From assembly GCF_036023875.1 (NCBI RefSeq), contig NZ_CP107931.1, positions 1,736,001-1,800,000 on the forward strand: 64,000 nt of DNA, read 5' to 3'. The notes under the pieces are model-generated. The model was not told where the DNA came from. It saw only the letters and a list, made by a program, of their open reading frames with translations, and ran no database searches. This document shows positions 21,170-33,558 of the stretch, in pieces (positions within the stretch are counted from its first letter, which is position 1; each line of letters starts with the position of its first letter). The DNA is from Mycobacterium sp. NBC_00419 (GTDB lineage: Bacteria; Actinomycetota; Actinomycetes; Mycobacteriales; Mycobacteriaceae). The position numbers and the translations under genes were made by a program.

Positions 21170-21823
21170 ATGAACACGCTGCGCGATCCGAAGGTGGCCT
21201 CGACCCTCGAGCGCATGTACGCCGAGTCCGCTCAGCAGCTGGCGCAGCTGCACACCCTCGACTGGCACCGGCTGAGTTCGGCGACCGCCCAGGAACGCGC
21301 CGACGCGCTGGGCGACTACTACCTTCCGGTGACACCCGAATCCGGCCAGCTGCTCTACACCCTGGTGCGCGCATCGCGGCCACAGACCGTCGTCGAGTTC
21401 GGAATGTCGTTGGGGCTGTCCACTATTCACCTCGCCGCAGCCGTGCGCGGCAACGGCGCGGGGCGCGTGATCACCTCGGAGCTCAGCGCTGCCAAGGTCA
21501 CCGCGGCCACGGCAACGTTCGCCGAGGTGGGCCTGAGTGACGTGATCACCGTCGAGGAGGGCGACGCCCTGCGGACGCTGGGCGCACTCGACGGCCCGGT
21601 GAACTTCGTATTGCTCGACGGCTGGAAAGAGCTCTACCTGCCGGTGCTGCAGCTCCTCGAGCCGACGCTGAGCAGCGGGGCACTCGTCGTCGCCGACAAC
21701 ACCGGGATGTCCGATACGCAGCCCTACCTGGACTACGTGCGCGACCCCGCCAACGGCTTCGTCAGCGTGGCGTTCCCGGTACGCGACGGCAGCGACGCGA
21801 TGGAGATCAGCTGCCGCGCCTAG
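21170..21823 (+). CDS. Class I SAM-dependent (O-)methyltransferase
   Basis: A 217-residue cytosolic methyltransferase. [22 protein letters not shown] is the SAM-binding motif [11 protein letters not shown] motif II, and [36 protein letters not shown] carries the metal-binding Asp and the post-motif loop of the caffeoyl-CoA OMT-like family. The methyl acceptor is unknown. Its stop shares the tetramer CTAG with the stop of the FAAL gene on the other strand. Confidence 0.88.
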   Translation: MNTLRDPKVASTLERMYAESAQQLAQLHTLDWHRLSSATAQERADALGDYYLPVTPESGQLLYTLVRASRPQTVVEFGMSLGLSTIHLAAAVRGNGAGRVITSELSAAKVTAATATFAEVGLSDVITVEEGDALRTLGALDGPVNFVLLDGWKELYLPVLQLLEPTLSSGALVVADNTGMSDTQPYLDYVRDPANGFVSVAFPVRDGSDAMEISCRA

Positions 21824-23454
21824 GTGACCAGCGCGACCGAGTTGGCGCGACGCAGCTTGCCCGACGGGGTCTTCGGGATGGTGCCCGGACCCAGGACCAC
21901 GACGTTGCGCGGCCGGACGTCGACCTCGGCGACCACCTCGTGGGCCACCTGATGCTCGATGCGGCGCACCTCGACCGGATCCTGCCAGGCGTTGGATTCC
22001 ACGGCGACCGCGAAGGACTCCCGCGAATGCCCGGCATCCAGGCGGACAGCGACGGCGCAGCCGGGCCGCACACCCTCGACGCGGCCCGCGGCTCGCTCGA
22101 TGTCGGTCGGGTAGATGTTGCGCCCGGCCATGATGATGACGTCCTTGACGCGACCGCACACGACGACGTGGCCGTTGTCGGTCAGGTAGCCGAGGTCACC
22201 GGCGTCGAGCCAGCCGTGCTCGTCCTGCGCGGGCACGAAGCCGCCCATCGTGATGTAGCCCGGGGTCAGCGACTCGCCGCGCAGTTCGATGATGCCGACA
22301 CCGCGGGCCGGCAGCACATTGCCGTCCTCGTCGACGATGCGGGCCTCGATGCCGGTCAGCAGCGGACCGAGGGTGGCCAGCCGGCGGGTGTTGCCCTTGG
22401 TGGCGGGCACGGCGCGGCGCAGTGCGGCCAGCAGGTCGGCGTCGACCTCATCGACCACCAGACCGGCGCCGCACTCCGAGAACGACACCGCCAGGGTGGT
22501 CTCGGCCATGCCGTACGCGGGCAGGATCGCCTCGGGCTGCAGCCCGAACGGCCGGCCCGCGTCGAGCAGGTCCTCGACGTCGGCGGGCTCCACCGGCTCG
22601 GCGCCGGACAGCGCGAACCGCAGGCTGGACAGGTCGTACTCGCCAGGCTTGGCCTGCCGGCGCAACCGCTTGGCGAACAGCGCGTACGCAAAGTTCGGCG
22701 CCGCGGTCATGGTGCCCTTGTACTTGTCGATGAGCTTGGCCCACAGCAGGGTGTCCCGCAGGAAGTCCATCGGGGTGACCTTGACCAGCTCGGCCCCGAA
22801 GTACATCGGGATGGTCAGGAAGCCGACCATGCCCATGTCGTGGAAGCACGGCAGCCAGCTGACCATGACGTCGGTGTCGATGTCGTACTTGGCGCCGATG
22901 AACATCGCCTCGGCGTTGGAGTGGATGTTGCGGTGGGTGATGATGACGGCCTTGGGCGAACCCGTGGATCCCGACGTCAGCTGCATCAGCGCGACATCGT
23001 CCTCGGAGGTCTCGACCGGGTCGATCGGCTCGGCTTTCAGCAGATCCTCGACGGTGAGCACCTTGACACCGGCCTCTTCGAGGACCGGGATGGCGATCAG
23101 GAACGGGTCGGACACGATGACCGCTTTGGCCTCGATCATGGCGATGACGTTGGCGGTGTCCTTGGCCCACTGCTCCAGGTCGGTGCGCGGGGTGGGCTGG
23201 TGCAGCATGGTCAGGCTGGCGCCACGCATCCACAGGCCCTGGGCCGTCGGAGCGATCTCGACAGGCGCGCCGGCGAGCACACCGATGGCGTCCCCGAGGC
23301 CGATGTCGGCGGCGGCCAGGCCACCGGCGATGCGGCGGGCTCGCTCGTGCACCTCCCGCCAGGTGTGCCGAACCGGTTCGACGGGCTCGCCGGTGACCAT
23401 CCCTTTGGAGCTGGTCATGGCGTTGTGGAACATCTTGTCGGTAAAACGGCTCAC
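21820..23454 (-). CDS. Fatty-acyl-AMP ligase / acyl-CoA synthetase (Pks16-like)
   Basis: A 544-residue adenylating enzyme of the ANL superfamily. [16 protein letters not shown] is the phosphate-binding loop, [13 protein letters not shown] motif A5, and [10 protein letters not shown] followed by [16 protein letters not shown] the hinge and C-terminal domain; the final TPSGKLRR contains the catalytic Lys. It matches Rv1013 (pks16), which despite its name is not a polyketide synthase. It would activate fatty acids, possibly for transfer to an acyl carrier; whether it makes AMP or CoA products is not determined here. The GTG start has AGGAGG six bases upstream. Confidence 0.92.
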   Translation of the reverse strand: MSRFTDKMFHNAMTSSKGMVTGEPVEPVRHTWREVHERARRIAGGLAAADIGLGDAIGVLAGAPVEIAPTAQGLWMRGASLTMLHQPTPRTDLEQWAKDTANVIAMIEAKAVIVSDPFLIAIPVLEEAGVKVLTVEDLLKAEPIDPVETSEDDVALMQLTSGSTGSPKAVIITHRNIHSNAEAMFIGAKYDIDTDVMVSWLPCFHDMGMVGFLTIPMYFGAELVKVTPMDFLRDTLLWAKLIDKYKGTMTAAPNFAYALFAKRLRRQAKPGEYDLSSLRFALSGAEPVEPADVEDLLDAGRPFGLQPEAILPAYGMAETTLAVSFSECGAGLVVDEVDADLLAALRRAVPATKGNTRRLATLGPLLTGIEARIVDEDGNVLPARGVGIIELRGESLTPGYITMGGFVPAQDEHGWLDAGDLGYLTDNGHVVVCGRVKDVIIMAGRNIYPTDIERAAGRVEGVRPGCAVAVRLDAGHSRESFAVAVESNAWQDPVEVRRIEHQVAHEVVAEVDVRPRNVVVLGPGTIPKTPSGKLRRANSVALVT

Positions 23455-23764
23455 GATGACCTCCTCGGCACCCGGAGCTGGCTGTCATACGTCGCTATGC
23501 ACGCCGTAAAAGCCCGGATTTTCATGCTCCACCTGGTAGAACGTGCCGCAAAGGAGGCACGCCAATACGAGTCGGGAGCTTTTCGGTCTCGAAACGGTGA
23601 TGAGTCGGCGTCGCCCGGCCATCGCCCGCCCCTGATCGGGGTGGGCGATCCGCACATATGCAGTGCCGGGCCGCTAGTCATCACCGTCGATCATCTTAAA
23701 CTTCCCTTAAGTTACCGCCAAGTTTTAGTTGCAATTGAGGGACGCGTCACACAACAGAAGGCGA
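23455..23764. other. Intergenic region, FAAL leader and ispE 3' flank
   Basis: 310 bp without a gene. From left: a small hairpin, CGTGCC/GGCACG (23542-23561), in the likely FAAL leader; a strong hairpin at 23621-23649 (separate entry); and an AT-rich stretch near 23690-23740 with CTTAA...TTAAG, unusual for this genome and a plausible promoter or activator site. No RNA gene is recognised. Confidence 0.5.
23621..23649 (-). terminator. Strong hairpin, possible ispE terminator
   Basis: ATCGCCCGCCCC (23621-23632) and GGGGTGGGCGAT (23638-23649) form a 12-bp stem with one G-T wobble around the 5-nt loop TGATC. It lies about 115 nt downstream of the ispE stop and has no T-run, as in many mycobacterial terminators. 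It could instead be a structure in the FAAL leader. Confidence 0.45.
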
Positions 23765-24718
23765 CTATGGCGACAGGCCCGGGACGACGCGCGCCCCGTG
23801 AACCGGGCCGCTGGCCACCCTGACCGTCCGGCACACCCCGGCCCCGGCCAGTTCCGTGCCCACGTCGAGGGCGGCCGCGGCCGACTCACACAGGAACGCG
23901 CACGTGGGGCCCGATCCGGACACGATGCCCGCCAGCGCCCCGGCTTCGGTGCCAGCACGCAACGTCCGGCGCAGGTCCGGGTGCAGGCTCAGCGCCGCCG
24001 GCTGCAGGTCGTTGCCCAGCAGTGGCGCCAGTTCCCGGGGGTCTCCCCCGGCCAGCGCCCCGAGCAGCGGTTCGGGGTCATCGAGGCGGGGCGGCTCGCC
24101 GCCCTCGCGCAACCGGTCGATCTCGTTGTAGACCGCGGCCGTCGACAGGCCGCCTGCGCCGAACGCCAGCACCCAGTGAAACGTGCTGCGGGCCAGCACC
24201 GTGGCCAGTTCCTCGCCGCGCCCGGTCCCCAGGGCGGTGCCGCCGTGCAGGGCGAACGGGACGTCGCTGCCCAGTTCGGCCGCCAGCGCGTGCAGGTCGC
24301 GCCGCGGCACCCCGAGCTCCCACAGCGTGTTGATGGCCACCAGCACAGCGGCGGCGTCGGCGCTGCCGCCCGCCATTCCGCCGGCCACGGGGATCGACTT
24401 GTCGATCACGATCTCGACATCCGGGGCGCGCCCGACGTGCTCGGCCATGAGTTCGGCGGCCTGCCAGGCCAGGTTGCGGTCATCGGCGGGCACCACCTCG
24501 GCGCCCTCGCCAACCGTCTGCAAGGAGAGCACGTCGGCATTGCGGACCGTCACCTCGTCGACCAGGGACACGGCATGGAAGACGGTGGTCAGCTCGTGAT
24601 AGCCGTCGTCGCGGCGGTCACCGACGCCGAGAAACAGGTTCACCTTGCCGGGCACCCGCACGGTCACCGAGCCGGTCGGCACCCATTCCGGAGCGATCGA
24701 GCCGTTGGACCGAGACAC
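23765..24718 (-). CDS. ispE: 4-diphosphocytidyl-2-C-methyl-D-erythritol kinase
   Basis: The ATP-dependent kinase of the MEP isoprenoid pathway, supplying polyprenyl phosphates for the cell wall and menaquinone. The 317-residue GHMP-kinase fold shows [22 protein letters not shown] (substrate site), the ATP loop [15 protein letters not shown] and the C-terminal [11 protein letters not shown]. The GTG start has a TAGTCT box 6 nt upstream (24725-24730, minus) and looks leaderless. In M. tuberculosis ispE follows ksgA directly; here a kinase gene on the opposite strand breaks that operon. Confidence 0.96.
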   Translation of the reverse strand: MSRSNGSIAPEWVPTGSVTVRVPGKVNLFLGVGDRRDDGYHELTTVFHAVSLVDEVTVRNADVLSLQTVGEGAEVVPADDRNLAWQAAELMAEHVGRAPDVEIVIDKSIPVAGGMAGGSADAAAVLVAINTLWELGVPRRDLHALAAELGSDVPFALHGGTALGTGRGEELATVLARSTFHWVLAFGAGGLSTAAVYNEIDRLREGGEPPRLDDPEPLLGALAGGDPRELAPLLGNDLQPAALSLHPDLRRTLRAGTEAGALAGIVSGSGPTCAFLCESAAAALDVGTELAGAGVCRTVRVASGPVHGARVVPGLSP

Positions 24719-24724
24719 CGCACG

Positions 24725-24779
24725 AGACTATCGCGCCGCGGGCCATTCGCCCGACGTCGTGCGAAGGCGAATCTAGGGT
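24725..24779. promoter_or_regulatory. Divergent ispE/kinase promoters with palindromic site
   Basis: Minus -10 TAGTCT (24725-24730) serves ispE; plus -10 TAGGGT (24774-24779) sits 6 nt before the kinase GTG. Between them ATTCGCC (24745-24751) and GGCGAAT (24766-24772) form a perfect 7-bp inverted repeat around a 14-nt spacer that itself contains the palindrome CGACGTCG (24752-24759). The arm next to the kinase -10 suggests an operator. The cognate factor is unknown. Confidence 0.5.
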
Positions 24780-24785
24780 CGAAGG

Positions 24786-25588
24786 GTGGCGCAACCCGGG
24801 CAGCTGTTCGAGGGCTACCTCGTCGGGGAACTGCTCGGCCGCGGCGGGCAGGCGGCCGTGTACCGGGCCCAGGGTTCCGAAGCGGCCCATCGGGTCGTCG
24901 CACTGAAGGTTCTCGACGACCAGCACCGCGATCCCGCCAGCACTGCCCGACTGGCCCGCGAGTTCCGTATCGCGGCCAGCCTGCACCATCGGCACATCGT
25001 GCCGGTATTCACCCACGGTGCGTTCTGGATGACGATGCACTACCTCGACGGCGGCAGCGCGGCCGCTCTGCCGACGGTGCAGACCAGGCTCGAGGCCCTC
25101 GACCAGATTGCCTCGGCACTCGATCACGCCCACCATCACGGCATCGTGCACACCGACGTCAAGCCCGCCAATATCCTTGTGCACCAGGACTTTTCACAGT
25201 TCGGCGCGATGCTCATAGATTTCGGCGTGGCGCATGTCCTCGCCGAGGACGTCTGGCACCGGGCAACTCAGGTGCTCGCCTCGCTGCCGTATGCGGCACC
25301 GGAGCTGTTGCAGGGCAGGTTGCCGCAAGCCGCCACCGACGAATACGCCCTGGCCTGCACGGCGGTGGAGATGCTGACCGGTCACACCCCGTTCACCGGT
25401 GACAATGCGATGGCACTGATGGACGCACACCTGCACGTGGCGCCACCGGAGATGTCCCGTCGCGTCCCGTGGCTGTCACGGTCATTCGACCGCGTGCTGG
25501 CGCGCGCGATCGCCAAGGATCCAGACCGGCGCTACGAGTCGTGCGCGGAGATGATGCGTCACATCAGTGACGCGGTGTCCCGAAGGGC

Positions 25589-25595
<7 letters not shown>
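24786..25595 (+). CDS. Soluble Ser/Thr protein kinase, PknB family
   Basis: A 269-residue protein that is essentially only a kinase domain. It has the glycine loop GRGGQAAVY (18-26), ATP-binding Lys41 in VVALKVL, catalytic loop HTDVKPAN (122-129; Thr where most have Arg, so a non-RD kinase), DFG at 145-147, YAAPE and the C-lobe Arg in DPDRRYES. Unlike PknA/B it has no transmembrane helix or sensor domain. No such gene sits here in M. tuberculosis as I recall. It overlaps the convergent ksgA by 7 nt. Partners are unknown. Confidence 0.88.
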
Positions 25596-27748
<2,153 letters not shown>

Positions 27749-27757
<9 letters not shown>

Positions 27758-28585
27758 GTAGACCCGCCGCGCGGTGGCCGTGGTCTGCTCGGCGAGCAGC
27801 TCAGCAGGCCGGTCGACGACCTCGGCCAGCGCCCGCACGGTGTAGGGCAGGCAATACGGCTCGTTGGGCGCACCACGGTAGGGGTGCGGGGTCAGGAACG
27901 GCGCATCGGTTTCGACCAGCAGCTGCCCGGGCGGGATAAGCGTCGCGGCCTCCCGCAGCTCGCGCGCGTTCTTGAAGCTCACGGTTCCCGACAGGCTCAG
28001 CACCCAGCCGGCGTCGACGCAGGTTCGCGCCATCTGCGGCCCGGACGAGAAGCAATGGAAGATGACAGTCTCCGGTGCCCCCTCGGCCGCCAGTACGTCG
28101 AGCACCTCGGCATCGGCGTCGCGGTTGTGGATCATCAGCGGCTTGCCGGTGCGCTTGGCCAGGTCGATGTGCCAGGCGAACGACTCCCGCTGCACCGCGG
28201 GGTCAGCGCAGCCGTCCAGCTTGCCGGGCCAGTACAGGTCCATTCCGGTCTCGCCGATCGCGACCACCCGCTGGTGGGCGGCCAGCTGCTCCAGTTCGGC
28301 GCGGGCGGCCTCGGTCAGCGCTGCGGCCCGGGTCGGGTGCAACGCCACCGCGGCGTAGACCCTGGGGTCCCAGGTGGCGGCCTGCGCCGCCCAGCGGGCG
28401 GCGTCCAGGTCGTCGGCGATGGTCACCGCCGCGAGCACTCCGACCGATTCGGCACGGTCGAGCACCGCGCGCACGTCGTCGGCGTCGCGGGCGCCGCACG
28501 CGTCCAGGTGGGTGTGGGCATCAATGAGCGGGTTCAGCGGTGCCGGCATCGGCGGCGGCTCAGCACTCCTTCTCTGGGAACTCAC
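27749..28585 (-). CDS. tatD: TatD-family metal-dependent deoxyribonuclease
   Basis: A 278-residue TIM-barrel hydrolase. Metal ligands are visible in DAHTHLDACG (HxH), GETGMDLYW (Glu), MIHNRDADAEVLDV (His), IFHCFSSG (His) and LLVETDAPFLTPHP (Asp). It acts as a 3'-5' exonuclease in DNA repair or turnover. I chose GTG 28585 because a TAAGGT box lies exactly 7 nt upstream (28593-28598); ATG 28549 would give 266 residues and is also reasonable. It matches Rv1008. Confidence 0.92.
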
Positions 28586-28592
28586 CGCCAAC

Positions 28593-28602
28593 ACCTTAGG
28601 GT
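28593..28602. promoter_or_regulatory. Overlapping divergent -10 boxes for tatD and metG
   Basis: Minus TAAGGT (28593-28598) and plus TAGGGT (28597-28602) share two bases. The first lies 7 nt before tatD GTG 28585, the second 9 nt before metG ATG 28612. RNA polymerase cannot occupy both at once, so the two genes should be transcribed in alternation. Confidence 0.45.
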
Positions 28603-28611
28603 GAACCTCAA

Positions 28612-30159
28612 ATGAGCGAGCCCTTCTACATCACCACGGCGATCGACTATCCCAACGGTGCGCCCCACATCGGGCACGCCTACGAGAAGATCGCGACCGA
28701 CGCGATCGCACGCTTCAAGCGACTCGACGGCTTCGACGTCCGCTTCCTCACCGGCACCGACGTGCACGGCCTGAAGATGGCGGAGACCGCGGCGGCCCAG
28801 GGCATCCCCACCGCGGAGCTGGCGCGGCGCAACTCCGACGTCTTCCAGGAGATGCAGCAGCGGCTGAACATCTCCTTCGACCGGTTCATCCGGACCAGCG
28901 ACGCCGATCACTACGAGGCGTCCAAGGCCATCTGGCAGCGGATGAACGAGTCCGGCGACATCTACCTGGGCAGCTACCAGGGCTGGTATTCGGTGCGCGA
29001 CGAACGCTTCTTCACCGAGGACGAGACCGAGGTCCGCGACGACGGCGCGCGCTACGCGGTCGAAACCGGCACCCCGGTCACCTGGACCGAGGAGCAGACG
29101 TACTTCTTCCGGCTCTCGGCCTACACCGATCGGCTGCTGGACCTCTATAAGGCCAACCCCGACTTCATCGGGCCCGACGTCCGGCGCAACGAGGTCGTCA
29201 GCTTCGTCTCCGGCGGCCTGCGCGACCTGTCCATCTCCCGGACCACCTTCGACTGGGGGGTTCCGGTCCCCGACCATCCCGAGCACGTGATGTACGTCTG
29301 GGTGGACGCGTTGACCAACTACCTGACCGGGGTCGGTTTCCCCGACACCGACTCCGCGGCGTTCCAGCGCTACTGGCCGGCCGATCTACACGTGATCGGC
29401 AAGGACATCGTCCGGTTCCACACGGTGTACTGGCCGGCGTTCCTGATGTCGGCGGGTATCGAGCTGCCCAAGCGGGTGTTCGCCCACGGGTTCATCAACG
29501 TCAAGGGCGAGAAGATGAGCAAGTCGGTGGGCAACGTGATCGACCCGATCGCGCTGGTCGACGAGTTCGGCGTCGACCAGGTGCGCTACTTCTTCCTGCG
29601 TGAGGTGCCGTTCGGACAGGACGGCAGCTACAGCGAGGACGCCATCATCGGCAGAATCAACGCCGACCTGGCCAACGAGTTCGGCAACCTGGCGCAGCGC
29701 TCGCTGTCGATGGTCAACAAGAACCTCGGCGCGGCGGTGCCCACACCGGGTGAGTTCACCGCCGAGGACACCGAGCTGCTGGCGCTGGCCGACGGGCTGC
29801 TGGACCGGGTGCGGGCGGCGTTCGACGAGCAGCAGATGCACCTCGCGCTGGAGGCCATCTGGCTGATGCTGGGCGCGGCCAACCGGTACTTCTCCGCGCA
29901 GGAGCCCTGGGTGTTGCGCAAGTCGGAGACTGCCGCCGACCAGGGCCGGTTCCGCACCGTGCTGTACGTGACGCTGGAGGTGGTGCGGATCGCCGCGCTG
30001 CTCGTCCAGCCGGTGATGCCGTCGTCGGCGGCCACCCTGCTCGACCTGCTGGGCCAGCCGGAGTCGCAGCGGGACTTCACCGCTGTGAGGGTGCGGATCG
30101 TCCCCGAGACCGCGCTGCCCGCCCCGAGCGGGGTGTTCCCGCGCTACCAATCTGAGTGA
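28612..30159 (+). CDS. metG: Methionyl-tRNA synthetase
   Basis: Charges tRNA-Met; class Ia synthetase of 515 residues. The HIGH motif is at 19-22 ([13 protein letters not shown]) and KMSKS is in [12 protein letters not shown] near residue 303. The connective peptide lacks the four-Cys zinc knuckle, which together with the missing C-terminal EMAP domain places it in the short mycobacterial form (like Rv1007c). Essential gene. No ribosome-binding site is visible; it is probably near-leaderless. Confidence 0.97.
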   Translation: MSEPFYITTAIDYPNGAPHIGHAYEKIATDAIARFKRLDGFDVRFLTGTDVHGLKMAETAAAQGIPTAELARRNSDVFQEMQQRLNISFDRFIRTSDADHYEASKAIWQRMNESGDIYLGSYQGWYSVRDERFFTEDETEVRDDGARYAVETGTPVTWTEEQTYFFRLSAYTDRLLDLYKANPDFIGPDVRRNEVVSFVSGGLRDLSISRTTFDWGVPVPDHPEHVMYVWVDALTNYLTGVGFPDTDSAAFQRYWPADLHVIGKDIVRFHTVYWPAFLMSAGIELPKRVFAHGFINVKGEKMSKSVGNVIDPIALVDEFGVDQVRYFFLREVPFGQDGSYSEDAIIGRINADLANEFGNLAQRSLSMVNKNLGAAVPTPGEFTAEDTELLALADGLLDRVRAAFDEQQMHLALEAIWLMLGAANRYFSAQEPWVLRKSETAADQGRFRTVLYVTLEVVRIAALLVQPVMPSSAATLLDLLGQPESQRDFTAVRVRIVPETALPAPSGVFPRYQSE

Positions 30160-30173
30160 TCTGGGTCACGTAG

Positions 30174-30200
30174 AGTCACAGTCAGGACAGCAGGGGTGTC
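30174..30200 (+). promoter_or_regulatory. ECF41-type promoter upstream of the oxidoreductase
   Basis: AGTCACA (30174-30180), exactly 16 nt, then TGTC (30197-30200). The ECF41 target promoter I recall is TGTCACA-N16-CGTC, so this is one mismatch per element. The gene starts at 30209, 8 nt after the -10, so the message would be leaderless. The ECF41 sigma gene is the second gene of the same operon. Confidence 0.6.
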
Positions 30201-30208
30201 TTGAGGTC

Positions 30209-31402
30209 ATGACTGAAAACAACGCACAACCGGATGCACACCAGAACACCCGCGTCGTCGTCATCGGCGGCGGATACGCCGGCGTCATCGCGGCCAACCG
30301 GCTGCGGCAGCGACCCGGCATCGACATCGCCTTGGTCAATCCCCGCCCGGAGTTCGTCGAACGAATTCGGCTGCACCAGTTGGTCGCCGGATCCGACGAC
30401 GCCGTCGTCGATTACGCCGACATCCTGGGCCCCGGCATCGAACTGGTCGTCGACGCCGCCACCCGCATCGACACCGCCGCCCGCCAGGTTGAACTGTTCA
30501 GCGGCGCACCGCTGCCCTACGACTACCTGATCTACGCGGTCGGCAGCGGATCGGGCGGCCCGAAAGTGCCCGGAGCCGACGAATTCGCTTATCCCATCAG
30601 CGATCTCGAGGAGGCCAAGCGGCTGGCCGCCGCTCTGGACGAGGTGCACTACGGCGCCCCGGTCTGCGTGGTCGGGGCCGGGCCCACCGGTATCGAGACC
30701 GCCGCCGAACTCGCCGAGCAGGGCCGCACTGTCGCGCTGGTATGCGGGCCGGTGCTCGGCCCCTACCTGAGCACGCCCGGGCGCCGGTCGGTGACCAAGC
30801 GGCTGCGCAAGCTCGGCGTCGAGATCGTCGACGGGCCCGGCGCCACGGTCGGGGCCGTCGAGTCCGACGCGGTGGTGCTCGACGGCGGCAGGCGCCTGCC
30901 CAGTGCGGTGACGATCTGGACGGCTGGCTTCGGCGTCCCGGATCTGGCCACGCGGTCGGGTCTGCGCACCGACGCGATCGGCCGACTGCTCTCCGACGAG
31001 ACGCTGACGAGCATCGACGACGCGCGGATCGTGGCCGCCGGCGACTGCGCCGCGCCCAGCGGTGAGCCGCTGCGGATGAGCTGCCAGGCCGCGCTGCCGC
31101 TGGGCGCCCAGGCCGCCAACACCGTGCTGGCCCGCATCGCCGGGGAGCCGCCGGCAGCGATCCGGCAGGCGTTCACCGGGCAGTGCATCAGCCTGGGACG
31201 CGGCGCGGGCACCATCCAGATCGCCCGCCCCGACGACACCGCACTGCCGCTGTACATCGGTGGCTGGACCGCTGCGAAGATCAAGGAAGCGATCTGCAAC
31301 GCCACCGTCAGTGGGCTGCGCCGGGAGGCCCGCAAGCCCGGGTCCTACGTCTGGATCAAGGGTGGCGGGCGGACGGCCGCCGAAGCCGCGCCGGTTCGAT
31401 GA
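30209..31402 (+). CDS. NDH-2-like FAD-dependent oxidoreductase
   Basis: A 397-residue flavoprotein of the pyridine nucleotide-disulfide oxidoreductase fold. RVVVIGGGYAGVIAANRL binds FAD, VCVVGAGPTGIETAAELAEQG binds NAD(P)H, and ARIVAAGDCAAP is the second FAD motif. It resembles type II NADH dehydrogenases but has no evident membrane anchor. ECF41 sigma factors typically sit beside one gene encoding a carboxymuconolactone decarboxylase, oxidoreductase or epimerase; this is the oxidoreductase version. The stop overlaps the sigma start (ATGA). The physiological substrate is unknown. Confidence 0.88.
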   Translation: MTENNAQPDAHQNTRVVVIGGGYAGVIAANRLRQRPGIDIALVNPRPEFVERIRLHQLVAGSDDAVVDYADILGPGIELVVDAATRIDTAARQVELFSGAPLPYDYLIYAVGSGSGGPKVPGADEFAYPISDLEEAKRLAAALDEVHYGAPVCVVGAGPTGIETAAELAEQGRTVALVCGPVLGPYLSTPGRRSVTKRLRKLGVEIVDGPGATVGAVESDAVVLDGGRRLPSAVTIWTAGFGVPDLATRSGLRTDAIGRLLSDETLTSIDDARIVAAGDCAAPSGEPLRMSCQAALPLGAQAANTVLARIAGEPPAAIRQAFTGQCISLGRGAGTIQIARPDDTALPLYIGGWTAAKIKEAICNATVSGLRREARKPGSYVWIKGGGRTAAEAAPVR

Positions 31403-32292
31403 GCACCGCCGACGAGCACGCCGAGCGGTTCACGGTACTGCGGCCGCTGCTGTTCACCATCGCCTACGAGATCCTGGGTTCGGCGACCGAGGCCGACGAC
31501 GTGCTGCAGGACGGCTACCTGCGCTGGGCCGGCGTGGATCTGGCCGAGGTGCGCGACACCAAGGCCTATCTGGCCCAGCTGGTCACCCGGCAGGCCCTGA
31601 ACACGCTGCGCAGCCAGGCCCGCAGGCGTGAGGACTATGTGGGGCCGTGGCTGCCCGAGCCGCTGCTGCTCGACGACACCGATGCGTCCTCGGACGTGGT
31701 GCTCGCCGAGTCGGTGTCGATGGCGATGCTGGTGGTGCTCGAGACACTGAGCCCCGACGAGCGCGCGGTGTTCGTGCTGCGCGAGGTGTTCGGCTTCAGC
31801 CACGACGACATCGCTTCTGCGGTAGGCAAATCCACGGCTGCAGTACGCCAGATGGCGCACCGCGCCCGCGAGCACGTGCACTCCCGGCGCAAGCGCTTCG
31901 AGCCCGTCGACTCCGGAAAGTCCGAGCAGATCACCACCGCGTTCCTGGTCGCGGCTGCCACCGGCGATCTCGACGGACTCATCGCGATGCTGGCCCCGGA
32001 TGTGGTGTTCACCTCCGACAGCGACGGCAAGGTCAGTGCGGCACGGCGGCCGGTGCTGGGCGCCGAGAAGGTCGCCAGGCTGCTGATCGGCCTGATGAGC
32101 CGAGCCGGGTCGGAGTACCGGGTGCAGATCGCGTCGTACAACAGCGCGCCGGCGGCGATCGTCTACTACAACGACCGCCCGGACAGTGTGTTCATGATCG
32201 AGGTGATCGACGGCAAGATCACCAACTTCTACGCGATGCGCAACCCGGAGAAGTTGGCATCAGTGACCGTCCCCCGCGAGATCAGCCGGTAG
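31399..32292 (+). CDS. ECF41-family sigma factor with fused SnoaL-like domain (SigJ-like)
   Basis: A 297-residue sigma factor. Region 2 is residues about 10-75 and region 4 about 110-165 (LSPDERAVFVLREVFGFSHDDIASAVGKS). A NTF2/SnoaL-like domain (about 175-290) replaces an anti-sigma factor. ECF41 signatures are present: WLPEP at 84-88 in the linker, a degenerate version of the DGGGK motif (SDSDGK, 206-211) and NPEKL at 282-286. In this group the C-terminal domain contacts the core and sets activity. No anti-sigma gene is adjacent, as expected. Confidence 0.93.
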   Translation: MSTADEHAERFTVLRPLLFTIAYEILGSATEADDVLQDGYLRWAGVDLAEVRDTKAYLAQLVTRQALNTLRSQARRREDYVGPWLPEPLLLDDTDASSDVVLAESVSMAMLVVLETLSPDERAVFVLREVFGFSHDDIASAVGKSTAAVRQMAHRAREHVHSRRKRFEPVDSGKSEQITTAFLVAAATGDLDGLIAMLAPDVVFTSDSDGKVSAARRPVLGAEKVARLLIGLMSRAGSEYRVQIASYNSAPAAIVYYNDRPDSVFMIEVIDGKITNFYAMRNPEKLASVTVPREISR

Positions 32293-32337
32293 CCGCGCGA
32301 CTTTGCGTCTGATCGGCGGAGCCGTCAGTCTTAGGCG

Positions 32338-33558
32338 ATGCGCATCGAGCGGCTCGGCGACATCGGCACCGCCGCCGACGTGCTGCGCGCACTGGCCACC
32401 GCCGCCGCCCGCCGCGGACTGCCACCGCCCGCGGCGTTCACCGGTGACTGGTTCGGCGCCGCGGCGGTGATCGCGCCGAGCGTGGCGATACTGCCGGTCG
32501 ATCCGGCCGACGTCTTCGCTGTCACGCCCGGCGAGCGCACCGACGCGATCGGCGGCGGGTGGATCGGATATCTGTCCTATCCCGACGACGCGGCCGACGG
32601 GCGCGGACCGAGGGTTCCCGAGGCGGCCGGCGGCTGGACCGACTGCGTGCTGCGGCTGGACCACGATGGCTGCTGGTGGCACGAAAGCCTCACCGGCGCA
32701 ACGGTACAACCCTGGGTCAGCGCGGCCATCACGTCCCCGAAGCCATCGGAAGACTGCGAAATACTCTGGGGGGCAGCCGATTTCGATGCCCATCAAGCCG
32801 GTGTCCAGGAGTGCCTGTCGGCGATCGCCGCGGGCGAGGTCTACCAGGCGTGCGTCTGCACCCAGTTCACCGGCACGGTGAGCGGCTCGCCGCTGGACTT
32901 CTTCGCCGAAGCGGTCACCCGAACCACCCCCGCGCGCGCGGCGTATCTGGCCGGCGACTGGGGTGCGGTGGCGTCACTGTCACCGGAACTGTTCCTACGC
33001 CGCTCCGGTGACGACGTCACGTCCAGTCCGATCAAGGGGACGTTGCCGTTGCACGCCGACCCGGCGCTGCTGCGGGCCTCGGTCAAGGACGTCGCCGAGA
33101 ACATCATGATCGTCGACCTGGTGCGCAACGACCTCGGCCGGGTGGCCGACGTCGGCACCGTCACCGTGCCCGAACTGCTCGCCGTGCACCGTGCGCCAGG
33201 GGTGTGGCATCTGGTCTCGACGGTGGCCGCGCGGGTGCCTGCCGCGGTGCCGACATCGGCGGTGCTGGCCGCGGCGTTCCCGCCCGCGTCTGTCACAGGG
33301 ACACCGAAAACCCGCGCGCGTCAACTTCTTTCGATCTGGGAGCCGCGGCGGCGGGGCGTCTACTGCGGCACCATCGGATTCGCGTCACCGATTGCGGGCT
33401 GCGAGCTCAACGTCGCGATCCGCACGGTGGAGTTCGACGCGCACGGCTGCGCGGTGCTGGGCGTCGGCGGCGGCATCACCGCCGACTCCGATCCGGTCGC
33501 GGAGTGGCAGGAGTGCCTGCACAAGGCGGCTCCGATCCTGACGCCCGTCGTCGTCTAG
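32338..33558 (+). CDS. pabB: Aminodeoxychorismate synthase component I
   Basis: Aminates chorismate to 4-amino-4-deoxychorismate on the way to p-aminobenzoate and folate. The 406-residue chorismate-binding fold shows SPIKGTLP, ENIMIVDLVRNDLGRVADVG, SVTGTPKTRA and RRGVYCGTIGF, the family's substrate-site motifs. The glutaminase subunit (PabA) is not in the window. It is orthologous to Rv1005c and ends on a CTAG tetramer shared with the rsmI stop. Confidence 0.94.
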   Translation: MRIERLGDIGTAADVLRALATAAARRGLPPPAAFTGDWFGAAAVIAPSVAILPVDPADVFAVTPGERTDAIGGGWIGYLSYPDDAADGRGPRVPEAAGGWTDCVLRLDHDGCWWHESLTGATVQPWVSAAITSPKPSEDCEILWGAADFDAHQAGVQECLSAIAAGEVYQACVCTQFTGTVSGSPLDFFAEAVTRTTPARAAYLAGDWGAVASLSPELFLRRSGDDVTSSPIKGTLPLHADPALLRASVKDVAENIMIVDLVRNDLGRVADVGTVTVPELLAVHRAPGVWHLVSTVAARVPAAVPTSAVLAAAFPPASVTGTPKTRARQLLSIWEPRRRGVYCGTIGFASPIAGCELNVAIRTVEFDAHGCAVLGVGGGITADSDPVAEWQECLHKAAPILTPVVV

